A DNA stretch of 14,175 bases, from the NCBI GenBank assembly GCA_035548775.1, contig DASZSI010000408.1:1-14175 (forward strand). Direction: 5' to 3'. Made by a program: the position numbers and the translations under genes. Below the pieces are notes generated by a model, which had not been told where the DNA came from, did no database searches, and saw only the letters and a program-made list of their open reading frames with translations. Shown here one piece after another: positions 6,832 through 14,129 of the stretch (within the stretch, counting starts at the first letter, position 1; the number at the start of each line of letters is the position of its first letter). This DNA comes from UBA7672 sp035548775 (GTDB lineage Bacteria > Pseudomonadota > Alphaproteobacteria > Caulobacterales > Hyphomonadaceae).

Positions 6832-7983
6832 ATGACCGTTGCGACGATGCGTTCCTCCCTGACCCAGGAGGATATCCGCCGCCTAGTCCGGGGCGACAGC
6901 CCGGAGGCGCGCGCCAACGCCGCCCACAAGATCTGCAAGCGGATCGATGCGCTTGAGCTGACGGACGACGATCGCGCCTCGGCCCAGCAGGTGCTGGAGC
7001 TGATGGCGAACGACACCGCCGCCCTGGTCCGCCGCGCGCTCGCCGTCACCCTGCGTAATTCGCCCAAGCTGCCGCGCGAGATCGCCCTGCGGCTGGCGAA
7101 AGACATCGACGCAATCGCCACGCCGATCCTCAGGAACTCGCCGGTCCTTACCGACGAAGACCTGGTCGAACTCGTGCTCGCCGGCTCGCCGGAAAAACAG
7201 GTGGCTATCGCTGAGCGCCCCTCGCTCTCCGAAGGCCTCACCGAAGTCATCACCCTTTATGGCTGCCAGCCGGCCGTGAAAGCCGCCATCGAGAACGAAG
7301 GCGCCGCTTTCTCCGACGATGCCTATGCCGGCGTGATGAAACGCTTTGCCGATGATGACGAGGTCAAAGGCTCGCTGGTTGGTCGTGCCAGCCTGCCGAT
7401 CCATGTGACTGAAAAACTGATCACGATGGTGACGGGCGAGCTGTTCGACCGCTTGGTCAACACGCACGAACTGCCACCGCAGCTGGCGATCGAGATCGCC
7501 TCCGGCACGCGCGAGCGCGCGACGCTCGATCTTGTGGAACAGGCCGGCCTGTCTTCCGACCCGGCGCGCTTCGTCCAGCAGCTTCATCTCAACGGCCGCC
7601 TCACACCGTCGATGATCATGCGCGGGCTGTGCCTGGGCCATATCGAGTTCGTCGAACATGCTCTGGCTGAGCTTGCCGGCATCCCGCGCTCCAAGGCCTG
7701 GCTCATGATCCACGATGCGGGCACGCTTGGTCTCAAGACGATCTTCGAGCGCGCTGGCCTGCCGCCCGGCATGTTCACCGCCTTCAGGCTCGCCGTTGAA
7801 ATCTTCCACAAGACCGAAATGGACGGCGGACCGGACGATCGGGAGCGTTTCCGCCAGCGCATGGTCGAGCGTGTGCTCACACAGTTTCAGGCCATTCCGC
7901 GAGCGGATCTCGAATACCTGCTCGACAAGCTCAACGCCATCGACGACGCGCGCCAGCAAGGCGCCATAGCGCCCGCCGCATGA
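6832..7983 (+). CDS. DUF2336 domain-containing protein
   Basis: A 383-residue, all-helical, soluble-looking protein matching the alphaproteobacterial DUF2336 family as I recall it. The N-terminal half reads as successive HEAT-like helical pairs: LTQEDIRRLVRGDSPEARAN, DTAALVRRALAVTLRNSP, LPREIALRLAKDIDAIATPI, LTDEDLVELVLAGSPEKQVA. The C-terminal part contains LTPSMIMRGLCLGHIEFVEH, and then LAELAGIPRSKAWLMIHDAG. No catalytic motif, signal peptide or membrane segment is visible. The biochemical role of the family is unknown to me; HEAT-like repeats suggest a protein-binding scaffold. ATG 6832 is preceded by a weak GAG; another in-frame ATG lies at 6847. The gene ends at a strong terminator 50 nt downstream, so it is probably monocistronic. 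Confidence 0.88.
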   Translation: MTVATMRSSLTQEDIRRLVRGDSPEARANAAHKICKRIDALELTDDDRASAQQVLELMANDTAALVRRALAVTLRNSPKLPREIALRLAKDIDAIATPILRNSPVLTDEDLVELVLAGSPEKQVAIAERPSLSEGLTEVITLYGCQPAVKAAIENEGAAFSDDAYAGVMKRFADDDEVKGSLVGRASLPIHVTEKLITMVTGELFDRLVNTHELPPQLAIEIASGTRERATLDLVEQAGLSSDPARFVQQLHLNGRLTPSMIMRGLCLGHIEFVEHALAELAGIPRSKAWLMIHDAGTLGLKTIFERAGLPPGMFTAFRLAVEIFHKTEMDGGPDDRERFRQRMVERVLTQFQAIPRADLEYLLDKLNAIDDARQQGAIAPAA

Positions 7984-8032
7984 CTTGGATCAGTTGAACC
8001 AGTCGAACTGCGGACTGACCCAACAAGCTGTG

Positions 8033-8066
8033 AAATGCCCGGTCGAAAGACCGGGCATTTTGTTTT
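8033..8066 (+). terminator. Intrinsic terminator after the DUF2336 gene
   Basis: AAATGCCCGGTC (8033-8044), loop GAAA, then GACCGGGCATTT (8049-8060) give a perfect 12-bp stem with a GNRA tetraloop, followed by TGTTTTT. The T-run is on the plus-strand side, so it mainly ends the rightward DUF2336 transcript. It lies just past the 3' end of the convergent membrane-protein gene but lacks a good T-run in that direction. Confidence 0.92.
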
Positions 8067-8071
8067 TGACA

Positions 8072-8521
8072 CTAGGCCATTGCTGTTTTTCGCGTCGGCG
8101 CCTTGGCGCCGAAGTGAAGCGCCAGCGCCGAGAGGTTGATTGTCATCAGCACACCCATGATGTGCCAGGATGTCGGCGAGCCGGTCGCGACGGCCAGCTT
8201 CTCCGCCGTGATGGCGGCCATCACCAATGCGACCGAATTGGCGACGGCAAGAACCACCGCGCCTGAACTCATCCCGCGCCGAACTGGACCAAACGTCACG
8301 TAGAGGCCGAGCAGGCCGAGCCCACCTGAAGCGCCGCCGATCAGTGTCATCAGGGCAAAATAGAGTGGTCGCACATCCTGCAGCGCCTGCTTCGGCACCG
8401 CCGCCGCATGGAACCACAAGAGGTTCTGCACCGTCGCGTAGATCGTTCCGAAAACCACCAGGAACAGGCTGAGAGCCGCAAACAGCCCGATACTCGTCCA
8501 TTTCATCCAGTTGCTGCGCAT
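8072..8521 (-). CDS. Small four-helix membrane protein, unknown function
   Basis: A 149-residue protein with four hydrophobic stretches: about 9-28 (TSIGLFAALSLFLVVFGTIY), 53-77, 88-107 (AVVLAVANSVALVMAAITA) and 118-137 (MGVLMTINLSALALHF). Short positive segments follow: RRG at 81-83 and KAPTRK at 140-145. I do not recognise the family; an inner-membrane location is clear. ATG 8521 is chosen because GGAG (8530-8533) lies 8 nt before it. An in-frame extension to 8671 would add 50 residues without membrane or domain character. It is convergent with DUF2336 and divergent from the cytosine methyltransferase, with a 180-bp shared upstream region. Confidence 0.75.
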   Translation of the reverse strand: MRSNWMKWTSIGLFAALSLFLVVFGTIYATVQNLLWFHAAAVPKQALQDVRPLYFALMTLIGGASGGLGLLGLYVTFGPVRRGMSSGAVVLAVANSVALVMAAITAEKLAVATGSPTSWHIMGVLMTINLSALALHFGAKAPTRKTAMA

Positions 8522-8701
8522 GGTTGCGTCTCCGTTGATGCAGGCACCTAAACCCTCGCCAAGCCTGAGGGCGAATACCGTTCCTGCATTGAGTTGCTTC
8601 CGAACCGACATGACCCGACGACCTGCGGCCACCTTGTTGCCCACAGCACTATTCGGCCTCGTCCCGGTCACCCCGACCCCGAATCACGCCAGAATCCAGG
8701 G
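8522..8701. other. Divergent intergenic region, membrane protein / cytosine methyltransferase
   Basis: These 180 bp must hold the promoters of both flanking genes. I see the GGAG for the leftward gene (8530-8533) but no confident -35/-10 pair. A GGAAC on the minus strand near 8577-8581 lacks the GTT half expected of an EcfG-type promoter. Confidence 0.4.
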
Positions 8702-9832
8702 ATGGCTCAGCGCCCCAAATTCCTCGAGTTCTTCGCCGGCGGCGGTATGGCTCGCCAGGGACTGGTCGGAACGTTCGACTGCACCTTCGCCAACGACATC
8801 GACCCGATGAAGTGCGCCACTTATCGCCGCAATTTTGCTGGCGATCCGATCGAGGAAGGCGACATCTGGAAGTTGAGCGCGGCGAAGCTGCCGGACGCCT
8901 CGCTCGCCTGGGCAAGCTTTCCTTGCCAGGACCTGTCGCTGGCCGGTGAGCGCCGTGGGCTCAATGCGCCGAGATCAGGCGCCTTCTGGGGCTTCTGGAA
9001 CATCATCGAGAAACTCGGCCCCAGAGCTCCGCGCACGCTGGCGATCGAAAACGTTGCAGGTCTCTTGTCGTCCCATGGGGGGCGGGACTTCGCGATGCTG
9101 GTGACCCAGCTGGCCGACGCCGGCTATCGTATGGGCGCGATGCTGATCGACGCTGCGTTGTTTTCGCCCCAATCGCGCCAGCGCCTCTTCATCATCGCGC
9201 ACAAGGGCAAGCTGCCTGCCAACCTTACTACCGACCATCCCGATCCGGTCTTCCATCCGCCCGGCCTTTGTGCGGCGGTAGAGGCGCTACCGGACCAGAT
9301 ACACATGGCTTGGGTATGGTGGCGCCTGCCCCATCCGCCCAAGCGCAATCTAGATCTCGCCGCGCTGCTGGATCGTGATCCTCCGGCTTCGGCTTGGCGC
9401 TCCGAGGAAGATACCGAAAAACTGCTCTCCCAAATGGCGCCGCTGCATCGCCGGCGTGTCGAGGCCGCCCTTGCGGATCGCAAGTGGACCGCCGGCGCCG
9501 TGTTTCGCCGCATCCGGATCGAGCAGGGCGAACGAATTCAACGCGCCGAGATTCGGTATGACGGTGTGGCAGGATGCCTGCGCACGCCCGCCGGCGGCTC
9601 ATCGAACCAGCTCCTGCTGGTCACGGAAGGCGGCAAGGCGCGGCTACGACCGCTGCTGGCGCGGGAAGCCGCTCGACTGATGGGCTGCGACGAAGGCTAT
9701 ATCCTTCCGGATCGCGAAACCGCCGCACTGAAGGTGCTAGGCGATGGCGTTTCGGTTCCGGTTGTGCGCTGGCTGGGCCGACATCTTCTGGCGCCTCTCG
9801 CGGGCATTTCGCCCGCCAAAGTAGCCGCCTAG
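8702..9832 (+). CDS. DNA (cytosine-5-)-methyltransferase
   Basis: A 376-residue C5-methyltransferase transferring a methyl group from S-adenosylmethionine to cytosine in DNA. Motif I is FLEFFAGGGMARQGL (7-21). Motif IV is ASFPCQDLSLAG (71-82) with catalytic C75. Motif VI is AIENVAGLL (114-122). Motif VIII is QSRQRLFIIA (157-166). The region from about 200 to 300 (WVWWRLPHPPKRNLDLAALL onward) is the probable target-recognition domain. Motifs IX-X are RPLLAREAARLMGCDEGYIL and GDGVSVPVVRWLG. ATG 8702 begins directly before motif I; a TTG at 8594 is in frame but implausible. The site methylated cannot be told. A vsr gene lies 261 bp downstream on the same strand, pointing to a Dcm-like methylation and repair pair; no restriction endonuclease is visible. 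Confidence 0.95.
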   Translation: MAQRPKFLEFFAGGGMARQGLVGTFDCTFANDIDPMKCATYRRNFAGDPIEEGDIWKLSAAKLPDASLAWASFPCQDLSLAGERRGLNAPRSGAFWGFWNIIEKLGPRAPRTLAIENVAGLLSSHGGRDFAMLVTQLADAGYRMGAMLIDAALFSPQSRQRLFIIAHKGKLPANLTTDHPDPVFHPPGLCAAVEALPDQIHMAWVWWRLPHPPKRNLDLAALLDRDPPASAWRSEEDTEKLLSQMAPLHRRRVEAALADRKWTAGAVFRRIRIEQGERIQRAEIRYDGVAGCLRTPAGGSSNQLLLVTEGGKARLRPLLAREAARLMGCDEGYILPDRETAALKVLGDGVSVPVVRWLGRHLLAPLAGISPAKVAA

Positions 9833-9844
9833 CCGCGAAGTCCC

Positions 9845-10030
9845 CTATTTCTTCTTGGCCGGCGCCTTCTTATTCGCACCTTTCTTGGCGGCCACTTCGG
9901 CCTTCGAGCGTTTTTTCTGGTCCAGCTGCGAGGCGCGCTTATAGGTCTGGATGTCCTTGAACTTTCCGGTCTTGTTGCGGACAGCGTAAAGCTTCTTGCC
10001 GCCTGTGCTACGATGAGTTGTGCGAGCCAT
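9845..10030 (-). CDS. Small lysine-rich protein (61 aa)
   Basis: A 61-residue, strongly basic protein beginning MARTTHRSTGGKKLYAVR and ending in a Lys/Ala tail (KKGANKKAPAKKK) like the tails of histone H1-like proteins. The middle, GKFKDIQTYKRASQLDQKKR, looks like a conserved core that I associate with hypothetical proteins of other alphaproteobacteria, from memory. Nucleic-acid binding is inferred from charge only. ATG 10030 is preceded by GGAGG (10038-10042) at 7 nt; an in-frame extension to 10057 would enclose this ribosome site. It lies antisense between the methyltransferase and vsr genes, with 12 bp to the methyltransferase stop and 63 bp to the vsr start. Confidence 0.8.
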   Translation of the reverse strand: MARTTHRSTGGKKLYAVRNKTGKFKDIQTYKRASQLDQKKRSKAEVAAKKGANKKAPAKKK

Positions 10031-10037
10031 GAAGAAT

Positions 10038-10042
10038 CCTCC
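10038..10042 (-). promoter_or_regulatory. Shine-Dalgarno of the small lysine-rich gene
   Basis: The minus strand reads GGAGG 7 nt before the ATG at 10030, which supports this being a real gene despite its length. Confidence 0.65.
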
Positions 10043-10093
10043 GCTTACGGACTGCAAGAGTCATAGCCGTCTTCGCACAAGAGACAACCACTG

Positions 10094-10516
10094 ATGGCCG
10101 ATGTGTTCGACAGCGAAAAACGCTCGGCTGTGATGCGTGCGGTGAAGTCGAAAGACACGACCCCGGAACTGGCCGTGCGCCGATCAGCTCACAAGATTGG
10201 ATTGCGTTTCAGACTTGGCCGCGACGACCTACCGGGCAAGCCTGATCTTGTCTTTCCCGCAAGGCAGACCGCGATGTTCGTTCACGGTTGCTTCTGGCAC
10301 GGCCATGAATGTCCGCGCGGCGCCCGGATGCCAGCGACCAACCGCGACTATTGGCGCGCCAAGATTGCCCGAAATGTCGAACGTGACAAAACGACAAAAA
10401 GAAAACTTAAGGCGCTCGGCTGGAAAGTTGTGACAATATGGGAATGCGAAACGCGTGACCCCGAAAAATTGCAGCGATTGATTTCCCGCCGACTGGGAGT
10501 GGCCCGGCGAACTTGA
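10094..10516 (+). CDS. vsr: Very short patch repair endonuclease (Vsr)
   Basis: Vsr nicks DNA 5' of a T mispaired with G at deaminated 5-methylcytosine, starting repair. The 140 residues align closely by eye with E. coli Vsr as I remember it: MADVFDSEKRSAVMRAV at the start, E25, D51 in PGKPDLVF, and VHGCFWHGHECP, with H64, F67, W68 and H69 at matching positions. Probable zinc ligands are C66, H71, C73 and C118. NVERDKTTKRKLKALGWKVV and IWECETRD follow. The C-terminus is about 16 residues shorter than in E. coli. All active-site residues are present, so it should be functional. It shares strand and neighbourhood with the cytosine methyltransferase and stands about 50 bp before the next gene. 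Confidence 0.95.
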   Translation: MADVFDSEKRSAVMRAVKSKDTTPELAVRRSAHKIGLRFRLGRDDLPGKPDLVFPARQTAMFVHGCFWHGHECPRGARMPATNRDYWRAKIARNVERDKTTKRKLKALGWKVVTIWECETRDPEKLQRLISRRLGVARRT

Positions 10517-10563
10517 CCCGGCCAGTGACGGCTTCCATGGTGCCGCCAGGACTGGAAGGGCCC

Positions 10564-11706
10564 ATGCTTCACGCTTCGACACAGCAGTTGATCCGCAAGC
10601 TTTGCGAACTCACCGACAAGGGACAGATCGCCTGGAAGGAAGGCGAACGGAAGTGTTCGGTCTTCGAAACCGAGGGTTATTCGATCGAGGTAGAGGCTGA
10701 CCCGCCGACGGTGCGGCTATTGCGATCGGATGGCGCCGAGCTTGAGCGCGCCGATGCTGCAGACCTCGCTGAAGCTGCGTGGCCGGGCGGCGATGGATCC
10801 TATGCCACGCAGGTGGCCGACATGGCCCGGCGCGCTCATCGGGTGGCCCGCGGCGCCGAAGCGGCGATTTCCAAAATCCTGTCATCCCTTTCGTCGCCCC
10901 AGAAAACGCCGGAACTCGACCCGCTTCCAGCTTCGCTGGAATTCGATGAACCGGCCCAGCCGAAACGCCCGGCGCCGGTTACAGCATCGGAAAGCGCGGC
11001 GGCGCTCGCAGCGGCGACTGCGGACATGGAGGCGCGCCGCAAGGCTGCCGCTGAGCCTCCGCCCTCACCACACACTCCGCCCGAGCCGTCTGCCCATCCT
11101 GCCGAAATCGTCCAAGCCGACACTGCGATCGAGCGCGTGCTGGCCATCCAGCCGGCGACACAACAAGCGGCTACAGCGATCAAACCCGCTGCTCCCGAGG
11201 CAACGCTATCTGTCCAGGTCCAGCCTTCGACGTCCGAGCAGCAACCCGAGCCGCAGCCAACGGTTTCCACCGCTGCCGTTGCGCCAAACCCTGAGCCCGA
11301 GCCGTCACCATCTCTGCCGGAGACGACTCGGCCCATGCCGCTGCTGAAGGCCGATCCGGCGCCTATCTCGCTCGCGGTCCCCTCCCGCTCGGTTTCGACT
11401 CTTTTTTCGCCTGGAGGCAAACCCGCAGCAAAGCCCGGCTTTGGCTCGATTGACTCTTTTTCCCGGCCCGGCGCTTCCCTAGAGTCCGTTTCGGCACAGC
11501 CTGAAAAGGTCCGGGCCACCGCGCCAGCCTCGAAGGTGACCTCCACCGGTCTCCTCTTTAGCGGCTACAGCGCGCGAACAAGGCAGACTGCGTTGGGCAT
11601 GCCGCCCTCCGCTACGCCGAGCCCGGTCTCGCCCCAGTCTCAGCCGACAGAGAAACCGCCGGCGGCCGCCATCAGCGGGCCGGACGTCTACAAACCGTGG
11701 TCATGA
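10564..11706 (+). CDS. Uncharacterised protein: small N-terminal domain plus long Pro/Ala/Ser-rich tail
   Basis: I do not recognise this 380-residue protein. Residues 1-110 look folded: helix LIRKLCELTDKGQIAWKEGE, then alternating strand-like segments KCSVFETEGYSIEVEA and TVRLLRSDGAELE, then helix YATQVADMARRAHRVARGAE. This order resembles small domains of unknown function with a 'T..G.i.W' start, a weak similarity. From about 115 to 330 it is dominated by P, A, S, E, T and Q and is probably disordered. A last segment, LLFSGYSARTRQTALGM, and the end SGPDVYKPWS look less random and could be binding motifs. No signal or membrane segment is seen. ATG 10564 has GGAAGGG nearby; a TTG at 10513 overlapping the vsr stop (TTGA) and an ATG at 10537 are alternatives. 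Same strand as vsr, so possibly co-transcribed. Confidence 0.75.
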   Translation: MLHASTQQLIRKLCELTDKGQIAWKEGERKCSVFETEGYSIEVEADPPTVRLLRSDGAELERADAADLAEAAWPGGDGSYATQVADMARRAHRVARGAEAAISKILSSLSSPQKTPELDPLPASLEFDEPAQPKRPAPVTASESAAALAAATADMEARRKAAAEPPPSPHTPPEPSAHPAEIVQADTAIERVLAIQPATQQAATAIKPAAPEATLSVQVQPSTSEQQPEPQPTVSTAAVAPNPEPEPSPSLPETTRPMPLLKADPAPISLAVPSRSVSTLFSPGGKPAAKPGFGSIDSFSRPGASLESVSAQPEKVRATAPASKVTSTGLLFSGYSARTRQTALGMPPSATPSPVSPQSQPTEKPPAAAISGPDVYKPWS

Positions 11707-11713
11707 GCAGGAT

Positions 11714-12589
11714 CTAGAATTTGCACTTCTTGCCGAGGAGGCGGCCGACCACTTTATCGCCGGCCTTCACCGTCTCTGTGTCGTCGCACTTGGTGGCGTC
11801 CGCCACGCCGGTGCGCAGAAACCGCATTCGCGACTGCCAGGATGCGATGGTATTGGGATCGATCGTGTCGAGATAAGCGATTTCCTTACCGCCAGGCTCC
11901 ACCGCGCATTCGTAGAAACTGCCATCCTTGCCCTTGAGACCCACCGCCGTGCGGTCGCCCTCACGTGGATAAACCGCAGTGACGATTGCGGGAACGCCAG
12001 CCTTGGCAAGGCACATGTCGATCTGTGCGAGGGCATCGACCACTTGGCCCGCTTCAGGCGAGGCGCCAGCCGACTGGCCTTTCATTGCGCACCCGTCAAA
12101 GTCCGTACCGTCGAATGTGACGGTCGCGCTGACATCTGCGTTGCCGACCTCGTCGGTCATGCACGCTTCACGTTTGATGGTGATCTTCAGCGTGTCGGAT
12201 TCGAATACGTCTGCGGCGCCAACTTTCTTCGGCTGCACGATCGGCGTTTCTATCTTGGGCAGGCCAGAGCGCTTGAAAGAAAACCAGCCATCGCCGACGT
12301 CCAGCTTCCAGGCAGGCTCGTCGCCGCCGGCATAGAAGGGCGGCGCCAACACCCAGGTCGACGTGTCGAGCGAAGCAGCGGTGGTCGCCGTCTGTTGCGC
12401 CAGCGGGCTATTAGCCCCGGTTGCCGAAATCGTCGCGCCGCCGGGATCGGCGGCGCCAGGCTTGGCGGCCGCCGTCTTGTCGGGCGCCTGCCCGCCGCAC
12501 GCGGCAAGAAGGACTAGCGCAGCGCCGAGCGCGGCGGCTCGCGCATTCCCGGCCAGCCCCGCAACGTCTTTCACGGCGGATCGCAGCAT
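11714..12589 (-). CDS. COG3650-like lipoprotein
   Basis: A 291-residue protein with a lipoprotein signal: N-terminal AALGAALVLLAACGG has lipobox LAAC with C31 as lipidation site, followed by a low-complexity Ala/Gly/Pro linker to about residue 75. The residue after Cys is Gly, which does not suggest inner-membrane retention. The segment FYAGGDEPAWKLDVGDGWFS, then LKITIKREACMTDEVGNADV and SATVTFDGTDFDGCAMKG, matches the pattern I know from COG3650 membrane lipoproteins (a 'GNEPFW', a 'C.D.MSG', a 'L.GC'). The C-terminal part holds several cysteines, possibly disulfide-bonded. Molecular function is unknown. It converges with the preceding gene with only 7 bp between stops. Confidence 0.75.
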   Translation of the reverse strand: MLRSAVKDVAGLAGNARAAALGAALVLLAACGGQAPDKTAAAKPGAADPGGATISATGANSPLAQQTATTAASLDTSTWVLAPPFYAGGDEPAWKLDVGDGWFSFKRSGLPKIETPIVQPKKVGAADVFESDTLKITIKREACMTDEVGNADVSATVTFDGTDFDGCAMKGQSAGASPEAGQVVDALAQIDMCLAKAGVPAIVTAVYPREGDRTAVGLKGKDGSFYECAVEPGGKEIAYLDTIDPNTIASWQSRMRFLRTGVADATKCDDTETVKAGDKVVGRLLGKKCKF

Positions 12590-12670
12590 GCCTTCGAACC
12601 CCGTTTGGCGAGGGACGGCGCCGGCCGGCCCTGAGTCTCGCTACCGTATCACTTCCTTGACGAGTGAGGA

Positions 12671-12725
12671 GCCCCGAGGAACCTCGGACATCAGTCGACG
12701 AGGTCGCAGGCTGAAGCCTGATTTT
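12671..12725. other. Two short hairpins in the lipoprotein upstream region
   Basis: CCGAGG-AA-CCTCGG (12674-12687) and CAGGC-TGAA-GCCTG (12707-12720), the second followed on the plus strand by ATTTT, stand in the 184-bp gap between the GST and lipoprotein genes. On the minus strand they lie between the GST stop and the lipoprotein start, so they could be weak terminator or leader structures. A 10-nt palindrome CACGCGCGTG (12754-12763) is close by. No strong U-tract follows on the minus strand. Confidence 0.3.
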
Positions 12726-12773
12726 CCCTGACTTTTCCTGTGCTTTCCGAACTCACGCGCGTGCGCCGACGCC

Positions 12774-13859
12774 TCAGGCGATCACCAGCCGATAATCCCG
12801 GCGTTCCAACCTTACCGGCAGCTGGAAGCTGGAAAGCGCCCGGCCGCCAACGGCGGCTAGCAGCTTGTCCGCACGCTCCCGGTCAGGGCCGGCAAGAGAA
12901 CGATAGTGATCCAGCACCCGCTGCAACCGCCATAGCGAAAATGACACTATACTGCGGTCGCCGCGCCGTCCCCCAATTGCGAACTCGTGAGTGCCGAGCG
13001 AGCGCTTTACGCGAGCGCCTTTCGGTTGAGCCAAGGACCATTCTTGAAGCACGCGAGCACTGTCGATCAGGTCGGGCAATTGTTCAGTCATCTGGCGTTT
13101 CAGGATGGGATGTATTGTTAGCGGGATTTCGTCTCCGGGCGTAGGTTCGCCCTCGATCGTCGGCACGTCGCGCATTCGCTCGACCCACTCCGCCACGACC
13201 GGCGCCAGACGCCGCATGCGCTCGCCTGAAGCCGGATCGCGATACAGGGGTCCATACAGCGGACCAAAGAGCGCGAAATCGCCAAGCGAAGGCCGACCGC
13301 CTAACAGGAATGGCATGCGCCGGAGGTGCGCCGAATAGTCAGCCAGAAAGCCTTCATAATGGGCTTCGATACCCGAAACCGTTTCTTCGCTGACGCCTAG
13401 CCGCGGGATAGAATCTTTCACGGGCGCAGCGATCACCTGCCCGATGCGGATTTGCTCTTCACGCGAAGCTGCAGGCGCAGCGATGCGGCCGAATTCCTCA
13501 GTGATCCAGGATTCGTTCTCGCTCCAGCGATAGTGCATCGCCGGAATAACCAACCACTCGTCGGCGTAAAGTTCGACTAGAAGCGAGACAAGCTTCTGCA
13601 CTGGCCCTGCAGGATAAACGTTCGGCGTCGGGTGGCGTTGCTCGATGAAATCGATGATGTCGGCCGTGTCTTGGACAACCTGATTGTCCGGCGTCAGTAG
13701 AATAGGGATGACCGCGAAGCCGACCCGAGGTTCGATGATGTCGCGATAGACTTCAGGCGTCGCCGTTTGCTCAGCGAAGTCCACGCCTTTCCAGCGAAGG
13801 TACCCGCGAGCCTTGCCAGAGAACTGGCTAGGCTCCGTACCGATGAGAACGTATCCCAT
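12774..13859 (-). CDS. Glutathione S-transferase-like protein with C-terminal extension
   Basis: The first 80 residues follow the thioredoxin-like GST fold: SQFSGKARGYLRWKGVDF (possible active-site Ser11/Ser14), VIPIL with the cis-Pro at 52, and QDTADIIDFIEQRHP, the glutathione-binding D-T pair. Residues about 90-235 form the helical domain, including FLLGGRPSLGDFALFGPLYG with the S-x-x-D N-capping box (S191, D194). About 125 more residues follow (to 361), whereas GSTs usually end near 200-230; part of this tail (HEFAIGGRRGDRSIVSFSLW) looks folded. No cysteine is present, ruling out a Cys-type GST. Substrate unknown; detoxification or a ligand-binding role are both possible. ATG 13859 has only a weak upstream site. 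No neighbour suggests a pathway. Confidence 0.85.
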   Translation of the reverse strand: MGYVLIGTEPSQFSGKARGYLRWKGVDFAEQTATPEVYRDIIEPRVGFAVIPILLTPDNQVVQDTADIIDFIEQRHPTPNVYPAGPVQKLVSLLVELYADEWLVIPAMHYRWSENESWITEEFGRIAAPAASREEQIRIGQVIAAPVKDSIPRLGVSEETVSGIEAHYEGFLADYSAHLRRMPFLLGGRPSLGDFALFGPLYGPLYRDPASGERMRRLAPVVAEWVERMRDVPTIEGEPTPGDEIPLTIHPILKRQMTEQLPDLIDSARVLQEWSLAQPKGARVKRSLGTHEFAIGGRRGDRSIVSFSLWRLQRVLDHYRSLAGPDRERADKLLAAVGGRALSSFQLPVRLERRDYRLVIA

Positions 13860-14129
13860 CTACTTGCCCGCAAAACGCGGCGACCCGCTGCCCCCACGTC
13901 CGAGCCGCATTCGGCTGAAGTGTGCCCGAAAAGCCTCAGTGAGGGAATCCGCAGGCCTGTGAATTATTCATTGCTCCACAGCTACCGGATCGTGTCAGCC
14001 TTACCAAAACCTCATGATTTTGCACGGATGTCTCCGCACTTTTGGGATCATGTTTCTGCCCATATCCTCCCTGAAGTCGTCGGCGCGAACCGGCGGGCTG
14101 AGTCGTTTCGTTCATTCAAGGAGATCTCG
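13860..14129. other. Divergent intergenic region without a recognisable gene
   Basis: This 270-bp stretch holds the 5' sides of the GST gene and of the exported-protein gene. AGCCG-CATT-CGGCT (13903-13916) is a small perfect hairpin. TTGCAC at 14020-14025 with TGGGAT 17 nt later is a poor promoter candidate. AT-richness rises around 13960-14060, as expected of a promoter region. Confidence 0.35.

Noticed and set aside
6883..7959. 358-codon minus-strand frame opposite the DUF2336 gene
   Set aside because: The composition (H, R, Q, G rich) is that of an antisense shadow; the plus-strand frame has family-like helical repeats and a terminator at its end.
8577..8602. GGAAC on the minus strand as an EcfG-type stress promoter before the membrane protein gene
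   Set aside because: The second half (cGTT at 16-18 nt spacing) is missing; CTTG or TTGG stands there instead.
8702..10516. The methylation block as a complete restriction-modification or phage-defence system
   Set aside because: Vsr is a mismatch repair nicking enzyme, not a restriction enzyme, and no other nuclease or defence gene is visible in the window.
10836..11546. Minus-strand 236-codon frame opposite the Pro/Ala-rich protein
   Set aside because: A Gly/Ser/Ala-rich shadow of the low-complexity tail, without a start site or domain.
14020..14048. TTGCAC-17-TGGGAT as a promoter of the exported-protein gene
   Set aside because: The -10 box matches the consensus at only three of six positions; too weak to list as a promoter.
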